The notes: generated from the letters alone by a model not told the origin. DNA of 64,000 nt from Paenibacillus koleovorans NBRC 103111 (GCF_004000845.1 NZ_BIMA01000002.1:1-64000); one strand, 5' to 3'. Shown: positions 1 to 10,100, numbered from the stretch's first letter. A program made the numbers and translations.

Positions 1-524
1 CACCCGCACCATAACCAACTCAACCCCCGCTAATGCACGTAACCCGCTTGCTGATCACGAATATCCGTTTGTTTGGCGGCCGTTTGCCGTGTTTACCCGA
101 AAACTTTAGTTTACTATTAGCCAACTTTCATTCTCTATCCCCGTTTCCACCATTCTTCCGCCTTGAAGACGGATTCCTTGTCAACCTGACCCCAGTCCCC
201 GAACGGCATAACTGCTGGATGCAGTCCGAAAAAGTCGGACTGCAAGGCCGCTTATAGGCGGAGTATGCTCCCTAGTCCGAAAAAGTCGGACTCCCGCGCG
301 CCTATTCGCCTGGAAAAGCTCTGTAGTCCGAATCGGCCGAATTAGAGCGGCGTTTTCCAGAGGGAGCGTGCGGAAACAGCTCCGCAAATGGGAAAATTCG
401 GACTAGAGACCGCTTCCCCCTCCGCTCCCGACACACAGTCCGAAAAAGTCGGACTAGAGCGTATACTGCCTTTTCATGTGCTCTATAAGAAACCCGGATC
501 GGAACAATCACCGGTCCATTAATG
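1..524. other. Gene-free opening stretch
   Basis: No convincing gene is seen on either strand. The short open frames here are Arg/Pro-rich, have no ribosome site and resemble no family I know. The recognisable content is the group of AGTCCGA hairpin repeats from 221 to 470, listed separately. The stretch lies downstream of the minus-strand DUF817 gene. Confidence 0.6.
221..470. repeat. Cluster of AGTCCGA hairpin repeats
   Basis: Three near-identical short hairpins, AGTCCGA-AAAAG-TCGGACT, lie at 221-243 (arms extended to 9 bp by GC/GC), 274-292 and 437-455. A degenerate pair, AGTCCGAAT at 325 and ATTCGGACT at 396, lies between them. The last copy continues into TAGAGCGTATACTGCC. The same hairpin with the same continuation recurs at 51763, so this is a dispersed intergenic family, not one local palindrome. 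Stems are short (7-9 bp) and lack a T-run, so they are not typical terminators. Function unknown. Confidence 0.8.
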
Positions 525-1319
525 TTACGGAACCACCCGCCGAGCCCTACCTGCCTTCACATGCTTCAGCTGAGCGACGATGATGACGCTGATGATGATC
601 AATAAGAACCAAGAGCTGATTTTCCCGAAGCTCACCCAATGCCACGTTTGGTTCTGGTTCGGGTATTGCCAGGCGTTGAAGAACGTCGCGATATTTTCGG
701 CCAGCCAAATAAAAAATCCTACGAGAAAAAAGGCAAGCGTAAGCGGCATCCGATATGTGACTCCCCGCACCCGATAAAGGATCCATGTTTTCCAGAACAC
801 CGCCAGAACAAGAGCCTTCAGCCACCAGCGAAAATCCGGAATAAAATGATGGGTGAAGAAGTTCAAATAAATCGCGCCTCCGAGCATCCACACGAAAGCG
901 GGTCCCGGCCAGCCCGTCATATCCATCTTCAGCCGCCGCCATACTTGACACATGTAGCTGGCCACACTGGCATACATGAACCCGCTGTAGAGCGGAACGC
1001 CGAACAGCTTCGTCCACCCGGGCTCCGGATACGACCAGGACCCCATGTGCACCTTATACATCTCCAGCAGCAGTCCGATGAGGTGGAATACGCCGATGAC
1101 CTTGAGCTCATCTGTCGTTTCCAGCCCGCTGCGGTACATCATAAGCTGGACAATGAGCAGGATCAGCAAAATGGCGTCATACCGATGGAGGAACGGGAAA
1201 TCGAATAGATTCGAAAGCGCCAGCGTCCCGAATATCGCAACAGGGAAAATGCAGCTCATCGCCTGATGGCAGCCGAAATGCAGCAGCTGTACGAGCGGTT
1301 TCCTCACGGATCGCTTCAT
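525..1319 (-). CDS. DUF817 family integral membrane protein
   Basis: About 264 aa, with hydrophobic segments through almost the whole length and many aromatic residues (for example LFDFPFLHRYDAILL and SWFLLIIISVIIVAQL). The N-terminus, with a Gln-Leu-Leu-x-Phe-Gly and Cys-x-Phe-Pro pattern, and the overall length fit the DUF817 (YoaT-like) family, whose function is unknown. The ATG at 1319 is chosen because it begins just before the conserved start and lies 7 bp after the permease stop. An ATG at 1340 would overlap the permease and is also possible. It sits last in the minus-strand ABC operon, so it is probably co-transcribed with the exporter genes; whether it works with the exporter is unknown. 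Confidence 0.75.
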   Translation of the reverse strand: MKRSVRKPLVQLLHFGCHQAMSCIFPVAIFGTLALSNLFDFPFLHRYDAILLILLIVQLMMYRSGLETTDELKVIGVFHLIGLLLEMYKVHMGSWSYPEPGWTKLFGVPLYSGFMYASVASYMCQVWRRLKMDMTGWPGPAFVWMLGGAIYLNFFTHHFIPDFRWWLKALVLAVFWKTWILYRVRGVTYRMPLTLAFFLVGFFIWLAENIATFFNAWQYPNQNQTWHWVSFGKISSWFLLIIISVIIVAQLKHVKAGRARRVVP

Positions 1320-1326
1320 GACCGCA

Positions 1327-2268
1327 CTAGGACGCCACATCTCGGCGCGTGAACATGAGCCAAGAAACAAGGTTGAAGGCCACGAAGTAAACCGCAAGCA
1401 CGCAGATCGAGAAGGTTAGCGTCATTCCCTCCTGATACGGGGTCCCCCTCAAGTACTGTGTAAGATCCGTATTCGTGAACCAGAGATACTTGCTCCAGCT
1501 GAACCGATGCAGCGCCTCCTGCAGCATAAAGCCCCCGAACAGCGCAACGATCGAAAGCGCAATGGCCATCGTGCTGCTGCGGAACGCGGATGAGATCATA
1601 AACGCCATGGTGACATACAAAACCGTGGATACCCCGTTCAGCAAATACGTTTTCCATAGATTGAGCGCCATGCTCTTCTCCACGATAAATCCGTCATTCG
1701 TCACTTCGATTAAAGGCAAATTCAAATCCCCAAACCCATGTAATATCCCATTTATGATAACCGATACGAGGAAAAGCGCAATCAACAGAAGAGCGCTGAA
1801 AATCAACGTAGAGATGTATTTGGCGATCAGAATCTTAAGCCTACTAGCCGGCCTGATGAGCAGCAGCTTGATCGTACCGGCCGAAAATTCGCCAGCCATA
1901 ATATCGCCCGCAACAATAATGGTGAGAATCGTAATCAAGGGCACCATACCGGCCGAATCGTTGATCCCATCCCACATCGTGCCGTCTTCCGTCGGAATGT
2001 TCCGCTCCATGTGATAATCGATGAGGGCGATGCGTTGGATGAGATATGTACGCGTCTCCTCGCTTAAATCGGTTCTTTTCAAAGTTTCGATTCGTTCGGC
2101 CTTCTCCTGCCGCAGCTCCGCCTGCCAGCCTTCGCTTTGCTGGTTTCTGTCGCTATTCCAATCCACGATATTGATGAATAACACCAAGGCGACCAGAAAT
2201 CCGACCAGAAACAACGTTCTCGCCCGCCGGTATATTTTCATGTTTTCATTCAGCACCAAGTTAACCAA
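1327..2268 (-). CDS. ABC-2 type transporter permease
   Basis: A 313-aa membrane protein with an N-terminal transmembrane segment (residues about 17-37), a hydrophilic external loop of about 75 residues, then five further hydrophobic segments. The central sequence AGEFSAGTIKLLLIRPASR is the conserved cytoplasmic element of ABC-2 permeases such as the bacitracin-exporter type. The start overlaps the end of the ATPase gene by 8 bp, so the two are translationally coupled and should form one exporter. Substrate not predictable from sequence; lantibiotic, peptide antibiotic or lipid export are family possibilities. Confidence 0.88.
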   Translation of the reverse strand: MVNLVLNENMKIYRRARTLFLVGFLVALVLFINIVDWNSDRNQQSEGWQAELRQEKAERIETLKRTDLSEETRTYLIQRIALIDYHMERNIPTEDGTMWDGINDSAGMVPLITILTIIVAGDIMAGEFSAGTIKLLLIRPASRLKILIAKYISTLIFSALLLIALFLVSVIINGILHGFGDLNLPLIEVTNDGFIVEKSMALNLWKTYLLNGVSTVLYVTMAFMISSAFRSSTMAIALSIVALFGGFMLQEALHRFSWSKYLWFTNTDLTQYLRGTPYQEGMTLTFSICVLAVYFVAFNLVSWLMFTRRDVAS

Positions 2269-3199
2269 TCTGCTTCCCTCCCGACCCCGTTATCTCCAAG
2301 AAACGATCCTCGAGCGACAGCCGAACCGTTTCAACGCCATAAAGTCGAACCCGATTGTGCATTAACTGCTCCAATATGTCCGGTACACGCTCTCGATCGG
2401 TAGTGAACTGGATTCGGCCGTCCTCGACAGCCTGGAGCTCTTGGATGCCTTCCATTTGACTCAGAATCCCCAGTGCCTGTGCTGCAGGCTGCGCTTCAAT
2501 ACGATAGGTCGGAGCCTGCTCGCTTCCTTGGGTGAAATGCTGGATCGGCTTCACGTCTACCAGCTTGCCTTGCTGCAGGATGGCGACCCGGTCGCACATG
2601 AGCTCCATCTCGGACAACAAGTGGCTTGACACGATAACCGTGATGCCCTCCGTTCGAGTCAACAGCCGCAAATAGTCGCGCAGCTCGCGGATCCCGGCGG
2701 GATCGAGACCGTTCGTCGGCTCATCCAGGATCAAGAGAGACGGCCGGTGCAGCAACGCTTGGGCCACTCCGAGCCTCTGACGCATGCCGAGCGAATACTT
2801 CTTTACTTTATCGTGAATGCGGTTCTCCAGCTTGACCAACTTCACCACTTCGTCGATCCGTTCCTTACTCACACCTGGCACCATGCGCGCGTAATGAACG
2901 AGATTCAAGTAGCCGCTCAAAAACTTGTACATTTCCGGATTTTCCACGATAGCGCCAACATGTCGGATGGCTTGCTCGAATTCGGTTTTGATGTTTTTCC
3001 CTTTGATAACAATTTGTCCTCGGGTCATCGCCATTAAGCCGACGATCATGCGGATCGTAGTTGTTTTCCCGGCCCCGTTCGGTCCGAGGAAGCCGAATAT
3101 TTCGCCCTGCGGCACATCGAACGTGAGATCGTCGATAATCGTGTTCCGGCCGATTCGTTTCGTCACATTTTGCAAACGGATGATGGGTTCGCTGTTCAT
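2261..3199 (-). CDS. ABC transporter ATP-binding protein
   Basis: A 312-aa ATPase of the BcrA-like drug or bacteriocin exporter class. Walker A is GPNGAGKTT near residue 40, the signature is YSLGMRQRLGVAQAL near 138, and Walker B is LLILDEPTNGLDP near 160, followed by the H-loop SSHLL. The C-terminal 90 residues resemble the accessory domain common in this class. It is the first gene of the minus-strand operon, followed by the permease (8 bp overlap) and the DUF817 protein. A candidate promoter lies 30-60 bp upstream. Ribosome site GAGAGGAG precedes the ATG. Confidence 0.92.
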   Translation of the reverse strand: MNSEPIIRLQNVTKRIGRNTIIDDLTFDVPQGEIFGFLGPNGAGKTTTIRMIVGLMAMTRGQIVIKGKNIKTEFEQAIRHVGAIVENPEMYKFLSGYLNLVHYARMVPGVSKERIDEVVKLVKLENRIHDKVKKYSLGMRQRLGVAQALLHRPSLLILDEPTNGLDPAGIRELRDYLRLLTRTEGITVIVSSHLLSEMELMCDRVAILQQGKLVDVKPIQHFTQGSEQAPTYRIEAQPAAQALGILSQMEGIQELQAVEDGRIQFTTDRERVPDILEQLMHNRVRLYGVETVRLSLEDRFLEITGSGGKQIG

Positions 3200-3229
3200 G
3201 ATCGGACTCCTCTCATTTAGGTCAGATTG

Positions 3230-3258
3230 AATTTAGCATAATATTTATCGAATTACAA
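3230..3258 (-). promoter_or_regulatory. Candidate sigma-A promoter of the ABC exporter operon
   Basis: Reading the minus strand, TTGTAA (3258-3253) is followed after 17 bp by TAAATT (3235-3230), about 30 bp before the ATG of the ATPase gene. The region is clearly more AT-rich than its surroundings. The hexamers are imperfect, so the exact position is uncertain. Confidence 0.4.
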
Positions 3259-3409
3259 TAAGTTTGTATTGAATTCACTTGCATATACGTTGTTTTGGTG
3301 ATGGCCCGCCGGCCAATCGAAGTATACCCCCGGACCTAGCCAAGTGAAGCTGCGAGGAGACCAAAGAGAAGTACAGAACGACGACCCGCATCTACGTCGT
3401 TGCTATGAC

Positions 3410-3445
3410 TTGACTTCGGAAACATTTTTCAGGATACTGCTATAA
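3410..3445 (+). promoter_or_regulatory. Overlapping sigma-A and ECF-like promoters before the sigma-factor operon
   Basis: TTGACT at 3410 and GATACT at 3433 are separated by 17 bp, a good sigma-A promoter. Overlapping it, GGAAAC at 3418 and CTATAA at 3440 are separated by 16 bp, the layout of ECF promoters (GGAAC-type -35). ECF sigma factors commonly activate their own operon, so the second could be an autoregulatory element. Both are read by eye only. Confidence 0.45.
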
Positions 3446-3492
3446 AACCGGTTCGGCATCCGTCTTATAGGCGAAAGGAGGACGGCGGCACT

Positions 3493-4059
3493 ATGGAGGT
3501 AAACGCACCAGTACCTGAGCTGTTCCAGCAATTGTTCCGGGAGCATTATCCCGGGGTGGCGCGGAAGCTCTATGCGTTGACCGGCGATTATGCGGCGGCG
3601 GAAGATTTGGCCCAGGAAGTGTTCCTGAGGCTCTATCGGAGTCCTCCGGACCGTCTGGAGGCGGTTGGCGCTTGGCTACACCGGGTGTTGATCCGAGTGG
3701 GCTACGATTATTTGAGACAACGGTCTTCGAGCAAGACCTTGTTGGAGAAAGAATCCGCTCGAGTGGCGGCATGGTCGGATAGCGCAGCCCCATCGGGTGA
3801 GACCGAAGTGATTCGCGAATGGGAAATCGACGTAGTCCGGAAGGTGCTTCAGAAGCTGTCGGACCGCGACCGGACCGCCCTCCTGCTTCGGGAGGAAGGG
3901 TACAGCTACGAAGAGATCGCTCACAAGCTTGAGGTGAATCCGAAAATTGTCGGTACGCTGCTGGCCCGGGCGGAGGAACGGCTCAAGAAGAAATACGGGC
4001 AGGAGGAGGAGCAGCATGGCGGACGAACAGAAACGGACCGGAAAGGAACCGGTTTTTGA
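3493..4059 (+). CDS. ECF-family RNA polymerase sigma factor
   Basis: A 188-aa ECF sigma factor. Region 2 spans about residues 12-75 (with AEDLAQEVFLRLYRSP, the -10 recognition helix) and region 4 about 118-168 (LSDRDRTALLLREEGYSYEE, then the recognition helix around NPKIVGTLLARAEERLKK). No extra C-terminal domain. The ribosome site AAAGGAGG lies at 3476. The next gene, a membrane anti-sigma factor, starts inside its 3' end, and an ABC ATPase and permease follow, so the sigma factor probably responds to envelope stress or a membrane-active compound and controls the exporter. The trigger is inferred, not shown. Confidence 0.93.
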   Translation: MEVNAPVPELFQQLFREHYPGVARKLYALTGDYAAAEDLAQEVFLRLYRSPPDRLEAVGAWLHRVLIRVGYDYLRQRSSSKTLLEKESARVAAWSDSAAPSGETEVIREWEIDVVRKVLQKLSDRDRTALLLREEGYSYEEIAHKLEVNPKIVGTLLARAEERLKKKYGQEEEQHGGRTETDRKGTGF

Positions 4060-5167
4060 TACGGATCGAGCATGGAAACGATTCGAAAAAATGACTGCCG
4101 GCGAGCCGGTGGCGGATTATTGGAAGCAGTCGGCGGAAGGCAAGCAGGTGAGCGAACATTTAGAAGAGACAAGCTTGACTGTTGATGTGAAATACCAAAA
4201 TGAGAATGGCGGGATGGAAATGAAACAACCGGTTGCAGCCCAAGAAACTGGGAAAACCGCTGAAGTCATAACGAAAGACTTCGGGGAGGACGGCGTATGG
4301 CGCACCGAACGTCCGGTTAGTCGCAGGATCCGGAGGCTGACAACCGGTATCGCGGCCGCCGTCATCGTGGTCAGTCTGTTCACCACTTCCCTCGGGGACC
4401 GGGTAATGGCGGCCATGCAGCAAACGTTCCGCATCCAGCATATGGTTGGAGTTGAGATAACGGCGGACGACTTGGCGACGATCTCAAGCTTGCTGGATCG
4501 CGGCTCTCCTGAAGGAAGCCGAAGCTTCAGTCTAGCCCAATACGGATCTTTGACCCAATCCGAAGGAGGGCCCGCTCGGACGCTCACTTGGAATGAAGCG
4601 GAGAAGAGAATGGGCGGTTCGCTGCTCCAGCTGGGGAACTCTTCGGAGCCTTCCTATCAGCCGGCTACCTCCCTTACGCTTCAATTGAATGTGGGTGCGG
4701 TCAATAAGCTGCTCACCCGTCTAGGCGGAGCCACTACTCTCCCTTCCGAAGCGGATGGCAAAGCGATCCAGCTGCAAATCCCCGATGCCATCGCGAGCGT
4801 GGGAACGTTGGCGGGCAAGCCGGCAAGACTGCTCCAATTCGGCAAGCCCGAGCTGACCGTCGACGGCGGCATCGATGTGGCAAAAGTCCGCGACGCTATC
4901 CTGGGATTGCCCGTGCTGCCGGACAGCCTGCGCACCAAGCTCGCCGCCATAGCCGATTGGCAGAGCACGCTGCCGATCCCGACACGAGACGGCGTAACGA
5001 CCAACCTCCGGCTGAATGGCCATGACGCGATCATGACGAGAGACGGCAAACATCGCCTCCTCATGTGGCTGAACGGAAACCGGATGGGTCTGCTACGCGT
5101 GGATCTGAAAGATTTCCCGACGGAAGCCGCCTTCCGACAGGCAGCGGAGGAGCTTGTTCGGCCATGA
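4016..5167 (+). CDS. Putative membrane-anchored anti-sigma factor
   Basis: 383 aa from the ATG at 4016, which has an excellent ribosome site (AGGAGGAGGA) and overlaps the sigma gene by 44 bp. The N-terminal 105 residues are hydrophilic and would be cytoplasmic; RRLTTGIAAAVIVVSLFTT near residues 110-128 is a single transmembrane segment; about 250 residues follow outside the cell. This topology, together with the coupling to an ECF sigma gene, is the usual anti-sigma plan. I do not recognise the outer domain. Conserved zinc-binding HxxxCxxC is absent, so this is not a ZAS anti-sigma factor. Confidence 0.75.
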   Translation: MADEQKRTGKEPVFDTDRAWKRFEKMTAGEPVADYWKQSAEGKQVSEHLEETSLTVDVKYQNENGGMEMKQPVAAQETGKTAEVITKDFGEDGVWRTERPVSRRIRRLTTGIAAAVIVVSLFTTSLGDRVMAAMQQTFRIQHMVGVEITADDLATISSLLDRGSPEGSRSFSLAQYGSLTQSEGGPARTLTWNEAEKRMGGSLLQLGNSSEPSYQPATSLTLQLNVGAVNKLLTRLGGATTLPSEADGKAIQLQIPDAIASVGTLAGKPARLLQFGKPELTVDGGIDVAKVRDAILGLPVLPDSLRTKLAAIADWQSTLPIPTRDGVTTNLRLNGHDAIMTRDGKHRLLMWLNGNRMGLLRVDLKDFPTEAAFRQAAEELVRP

Positions 5168-6144
5168 TGATGATTGACACCGAACAGTTGACGAAAACTT
5201 TCAATGGCCGCGGCGGTTGCCGCGGCATTACGCTGCAAGTGCCGAAGGGCTCCATCTTCGGCCTGCTCGGTCCGAACGGCGCCGGCAAAAGCACGTTCGT
5301 GAAAATGCTGGCCGGCCTCCACCGTCCCGACTTCGGTCGGGCCACGATGCTGGGGCTGCCTCTAGGCCGGCCGGAAGCAAGGCGCAAGCTCGGGTATTTG
5401 CCCGAGCTGTTCCGCTTCCAGGAGTGGCTGACCCCGACGGAGGTGCTCCGTTTCCATGGTCAGCTCGGCGGTCTGGGACCTCAGGAAACGCGGTCCCCCG
5501 CCTTTCGCAGCCGGGTCCGGGACACGCTGGAGCTGGTCGGCTTGTCCGCGGCGGCGGATCGCCGGATCGCCGGCTTCTCCAAGGGCATGCAGCAGCGGCT
5601 CGGCCTCGCATCGGCCCTGCTCCTGGAGCCGGAGCTCCTGATCCTGGACGAACCGGCTTCCGCGCTCGATCCCGTCGGCCGCTACGAAATCCGCATGCTG
5701 ATGAAGCGCCTCCAGAGCAAGGGCGTAACGATCTTCCTCAACACCCATCTGTTGGAGGATGTGGAGGAGCTGTGCGATGAAGCCGCCTTCCTGTTCGAAG
5801 GCAAGCTTCTCGCTTCGGGGCCGTTGCACCGGCTGCTCGGCGCAAGCGGGGGCAGCAACGCCAATTGGCGCTTCCGGCTCGGCGGCTGGCTCCCGGAGAC
5901 GTGGTCGGAGCTGCTCGAGGTCGAGGGCGATTCCCTCTCCTCCCTCTTGCACCTCGTCGAGACGGACGAGAGCGGGAACGCCTTGCTGTCCGCCCAAGTA
6001 ACCGACCGCGAGCAAGCCGGTTATTTGGCCGCGCTGTTTGTCCGCAGCGGCTTGACGCTCTACGAGTCCGCCCCGGAGTCGAACAGCCTGGAGGCGTGGT
6101 TTCTGGAGATGGCCGGCTCCCGCCAAGGAGGGTTGTCCCGATGA
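5164..6144 (+). CDS. ABC transporter ATP-binding protein
   Basis: 326 aa. Walker A GPNGAGKST near residue 37, signature FSKGMQQRLGLASAL near 137, Walker B LLILDEPASALDP near 159 and the H-loop NTHLL. The ATG at 5164 shares ATGA with the stop of the anti-sigma gene; two more ATG codons follow directly, so the start is certain only to 6 bp. Third gene of the sigma-factor operon; its partner is the permease that follows with another ATGA junction. Probably the exporter regulated by the ECF sigma factor (inference). Confidence 0.92.
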   Translation: MMMIDTEQLTKTFNGRGGCRGITLQVPKGSIFGLLGPNGAGKSTFVKMLAGLHRPDFGRATMLGLPLGRPEARRKLGYLPELFRFQEWLTPTEVLRFHGQLGGLGPQETRSPAFRSRVRDTLELVGLSAAADRRIAGFSKGMQQRLGLASALLLEPELLILDEPASALDPVGRYEIRMLMKRLQSKGVTIFLNTHLLEDVEELCDEAAFLFEGKLLASGPLHRLLGASGGSNANWRFRLGGWLPETWSELLEVEGDSLSSLLHLVETDESGNALLSAQVTDREQAGYLAALFVRSGLTLYESAPESNSLEAWFLEMAGSRQGGLSR

Positions 6145-6986
6145 GTATGTATATAGCCGCTACTTTCAAGGAGCTGACCCGCAAAAGGGTATTCCTCGTC
6201 ACCTTGATCGTAACGCTCGCGTTCTTGATTTTGTTCGCGTTCGGTGTCCATGCCATGGCTCTAATGTCCGAACGGAGCGGGAGCTCCCCTGCCGAATGGC
6301 TGCTGAGCAGCATGGTCATGATGGTGTTGGCCTTGTTCTTCGCTCAGTTCCTGACGTCGTTCTTCGTGCTGTTCTCCGCGATGGGGACCGTTACAGGCGA
6401 GCAGGAAAGCGGACTGCTGCTCGCCGTCGCCGCCCGTCCGATCCCGCGATGGAAGCTTTACCTGGCCAAGTGGCTCGGCCATGCCGTCTGGATCGCCGTG
6501 TACGGGGCCGTCTTGTATGCGTCCATCAGCTGGATCATTCATTCGCAAGCCGGTCTTCCCCTGCTGCTGGATGAGTTTCTGCGAGGACTGGTGCTGTTTC
6601 TATGGATGCCCCTCGTCTTGCTTTCGCTTACGATGTTAGGCTCCATCTATTTGCCTATGCTGGGCAACGGCATTTGCTCCGCCCTGCTGTACGGGTTTTC
6701 GCTCTTCTGCGGGCTGGTGGAAGGAATTGCAAGCTATGGGAACGTACCTCCCTCAATCGAAAAATTCTTCTTCCTGATCGGGTTGCTCATCCCGACGGAC
6801 TCGATTTACAAGCGAAGCCTCTACGAAGTGATGGGCGGTGCGGACTGGGCGGGCATGTCGATCTCGGATATGGGGCCTTTCTCCGTCTCGGCGGTCCCTT
6901 CGAATGCGTTTCTTTTGTACACGGTGGTCTATGCAGCCATTGTGCTCTGGCTCGGATGCTGGGCGTTTAGCCGAAAAGATCTTTAG
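6141..6986 (+). CDS. ABC-2 type transporter permease
   Basis: 281 aa with about six hydrophobic segments; starts MSMYIAATFKELTRKRVFLVT, a typical ABC-2 permease beginning, and contains GTVTGEQESGLLLAVAARPI, the conserved cytoplasmic element after the second segment. The ATG overlaps the ATPase stop (ATGA) and has the ribosome site AAGGAGG at 6125. Last gene of the sigma, anti-sigma, ATPase, permease operon, which ends convergently against the giant minus-strand gene. Confidence 0.9.
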   Translation: MSMYIAATFKELTRKRVFLVTLIVTLAFLILFAFGVHAMALMSERSGSSPAEWLLSSMVMMVLALFFAQFLTSFFVLFSAMGTVTGEQESGLLLAVAARPIPRWKLYLAKWLGHAVWIAVYGAVLYASISWIIHSQAGLPLLLDEFLRGLVLFLWMPLVLLSLTMLGSIYLPMLGNGICSALLYGFSLFCGLVEGIASYGNVPPSIEKFFFLIGLLIPTDSIYKRSLYEVMGGADWAGMSISDMGPFSVSAVPSNAFLLYTVVYAAIVLWLGCWAFSRKDL

Positions 6987-7054
6987 CTTCATAAACGAGC
7001 AGCGGCAGGAGGGTTGCTTCTCCGTCCTTAGTTGCCGCTGCGTACGCTTGGCAA

Positions 7055-7090
7055 CAAAAACCTGACCGGAAGCTCTCCCTCCAGTCAGGT
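7055..7090 (-). terminator. Terminator of the giant DUF11-repeat gene
   Basis: On the minus strand ACCTGACTGGAGG pairs with CTTCCGGTCAGGT (13 pairs with two G-T) and is followed by TTTTTGTTG. It lies 28 bp after the stop of the giant gene and is oriented to end that transcript. It could also slow plus-strand transcripts from the sigma operon. Confidence 0.75.
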
Positions 7091-7117
7091 CACCCGCCAA
7101 ATCCGCCATCACTACCT

Positions 7118-10100
7118 TCAAATCCCCCTGCGTTTCCGCACGACTCGGCGTTTCTTCACCACTCGGCACGTCCGGGTCCGCTTGGTCTTCCGCACAACCT
7201 TGCACTTCCGAATCACCTTGCAGCTTGCAATTGTTTTGCACACGATTTTTCCGCGCCGTTTCACGATTTTCCGCTTCTTCTTGCAGATGAAGTGAGGTTT
7301 GCCGCAGCGGCTGCAGTCCACTACATGCGCAATGAACGTAGAGCGGTTGTTCGTACCCGCAGGATCCGATGTCGTCGAAGCGACCGTTGCCGTGTTCACG
7401 ATGTCGCCGCTGGCGGAAGGTTGAACAGTGCCTCGGATAAAGATCGTAAGCGAAGAGCCTACGGTTACGGTTCCCAAACTCGTGGAACCGGTCCACGGCT
7501 TGAACGTTACGCCCCCATCCGTTGAAAATTGCACGTCGGTCAATTGGCCGGGAGCCGGGTCGGTGATCGATACATTTTCAGCTGAGGACGGCCCGGCATT
7601 GGTCACCACAATCGTATACGTGAGCGATTCTCCAGGCAGCGGATGAGCGGGATTTCCCGTCTTCACAATCGAGAGATCGGCCGAAGGCTGTACCGGTGTG
7701 GTTGTGGTAGAAGTATTGTTGGACGGATCGGGATCCGGCGTGGTGGATACGACCGTCGCCGTATTCGAAAGGGTCCCGGTTGCCGACGGAATAACCGATC
7801 CGCGCAGCAAAACGATCTGCGATGCGCCAGCCCCGAGCGTGCCCAAGGAAAGCATTCCGGTCCAGGGGCTAAAGGTGACGCCGCCATCCGTCGAGTACTC
7901 TACCTCTGTCAACGCGCTTGGAACTATATCCGTAAGCATGATGTTCTCGGCATCGTTCGGCCCTTCATTCGTTACCACCACCATATACGTGAGCGGCTGG
8001 CCCGGGGAAGCCGGATTCGGGCTGCTCGTTTTGACAACGGAGATATCGGCCGAAACCTGAACCGGTGTCGTCGTGGTGGAGGTGTTGTTGTTAGGGTCCG
8101 GATCCGAAGTTGTGGAGGTCACAATCGCCGTGTTGATGATCGAGCCAGTTGCCGATGCGCTTACCGTACCCCGCAGCAGCACGGTTTGCGACTCCCCATC
8201 CTCCAATCTGCCAATATTGACGGTACCGGTCCACGGGTTGAACGTAACGCCGCCGTCTGTAGAAAACTCCACTTCGATCAGTTGACTGGGAACCGGATCC
8301 GTAATCGTAACATTTTCCGCATCGTCAGGCCCGTCATTGGTGACTTCAATCGTATAGGTGACCTGCCCGCCCGGGGCGGTTGGATTCGGACTGCCCGTTT
8401 TCACAATCGAGAGATCGGCGGAATCCCCTACCGGAGTCGTGATGGTGGAGGTGTTGTTGGACGGATCCGGATCCGGTGTGCTCGAGCTGACGCTAGCCGT
8501 GTTCGTAATCGGTCCTACGGCGGAAGGATTCAATACTCCCCGCACCAACAGGAGACGAGTGGCGCCGTTAGCCAATGTTCCAAGATTGATGGAGCCGGTC
8601 CAAGGCCGATAAGTGTCTCCGTCGTCCGTAGAATATTCCGCTTCGATCAGTTGGTCGGGAATGAGATCGGTGAGCGTCACATCTACCGCTTCGGTCGGAC
8701 CGGCATTGGATACGACGATCGTATAAGTGAGCAATTGGCCGAGGAGCGCAGGATTCGGACTCGCTAATTTGACAACCGACACATCGGCAGACTTCTCAAG
8801 TGGCGTCTCGATGGAAGATTCGTTGTTCTCCAGGTTCGGATCCGGTATTGACGATTGCACGACCGCGGTGTTGGCAATGGACCCTACTGCGGATGCACTC
8901 ACTGTACCGCGGATCAGCAGCGTGATGGAGTCTCCGCTGGAGATCGTGCCGGCATTGTAAGGGTTCACCCATGGGTTGAACGTGCTTCCCCCATCCGTCG
9001 AGAGCTGTACATTCGTCAACGAGCTTGGAACAGCGTCGACTACGGTCACATCCAAGGCATCGGACGGCCCGTTGTTCGTGATCACGAGCGAGTATGTCAA
9101 TTGTTCACCCGGGTTCGCCGGGTCCGGGCTGGCCAATTTCACAATCGACAAATCGGCGGTCGTCTCAATCGGCGTTTCTACCGTGGAAGTATTGTTATCG
9201 GGATCCGGATCGGGAGTTGAGGAGCCTACGGTTGCAGTATTCGTGATCTCCTCCGTTGCGGAAGAATCCACGGTTCCTCGAATGAGTACAATCTCCGAGA
9301 CGCCGTCCGCCAATGTGCCCAGATTCAGCGTGCCGGTCCAAGGACTGTAGGTTACTCCCCCATCAGTGGAAAATTCCGCATTAAGCAACTCGCCCGGCAC
9401 CGCATCGGTCAACGTAACGTTTTGCGCCGTATCAGGTCCTGCATTCGAGACTACGATCGTATAGGTCAGTGTCGCCCCTGCGGTAACAGGCGTGGGGATC
9501 GAGATTTTCACAATCGATAGATCCGCCGACGTATTGATCGGGGTGAGCACGGTCGAAGAATTGTTGGACGGATCCGGATCGGGAGTTTCGGAAGCAACGG
9601 TCGCCGTATTCGAGATGACCCCGCTCGCCCCCGCATCGACCGTTCCTCGAATCAGGACCGTTTGTGTCGCGCCACTAAGCAGAGTCCCTAAACCAAGCGA
9701 TCCGGTCCATGGACTATACGTCACTCCGCCATTCGTAGAGTACTCCACTCCCGTCAACGAATTCGGTACCGCATCCGTTAGGGTCACATTCAAAGCGGAG
9801 TCAGGTCCGGCATTGGCAACAACTACCGAATAAGTCAACATACCTCCAGAGGCAACCGGACTTGGACTCGCCGTCTTGATAACGGAAAGATCGGCGGATG
9901 TGTTGATCGGGGTAATCTCGGTAGAGGTATTGTTCGTTGGATCCGGATCGGGAGTCGTGCTTGTTACGACGGCGGTATTCGTGATGATACCCGTAGCGGA
10001 GGGATTAACCGTGCCCCTGATAAGGACCGTTTCGGAATTGCTAGCCGCAATTGTACCCAACGAAAGAGAGCCGGTCCATGGGGCGAATGTAGAGCCGCCG

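Noticed and set aside
7643-8767. Plus-strand 374-aa open frame inside the giant gene
   Set aside because: Arg/Gly-rich antisense shadow of the DUF11 repeats, no ribosome site and no family.
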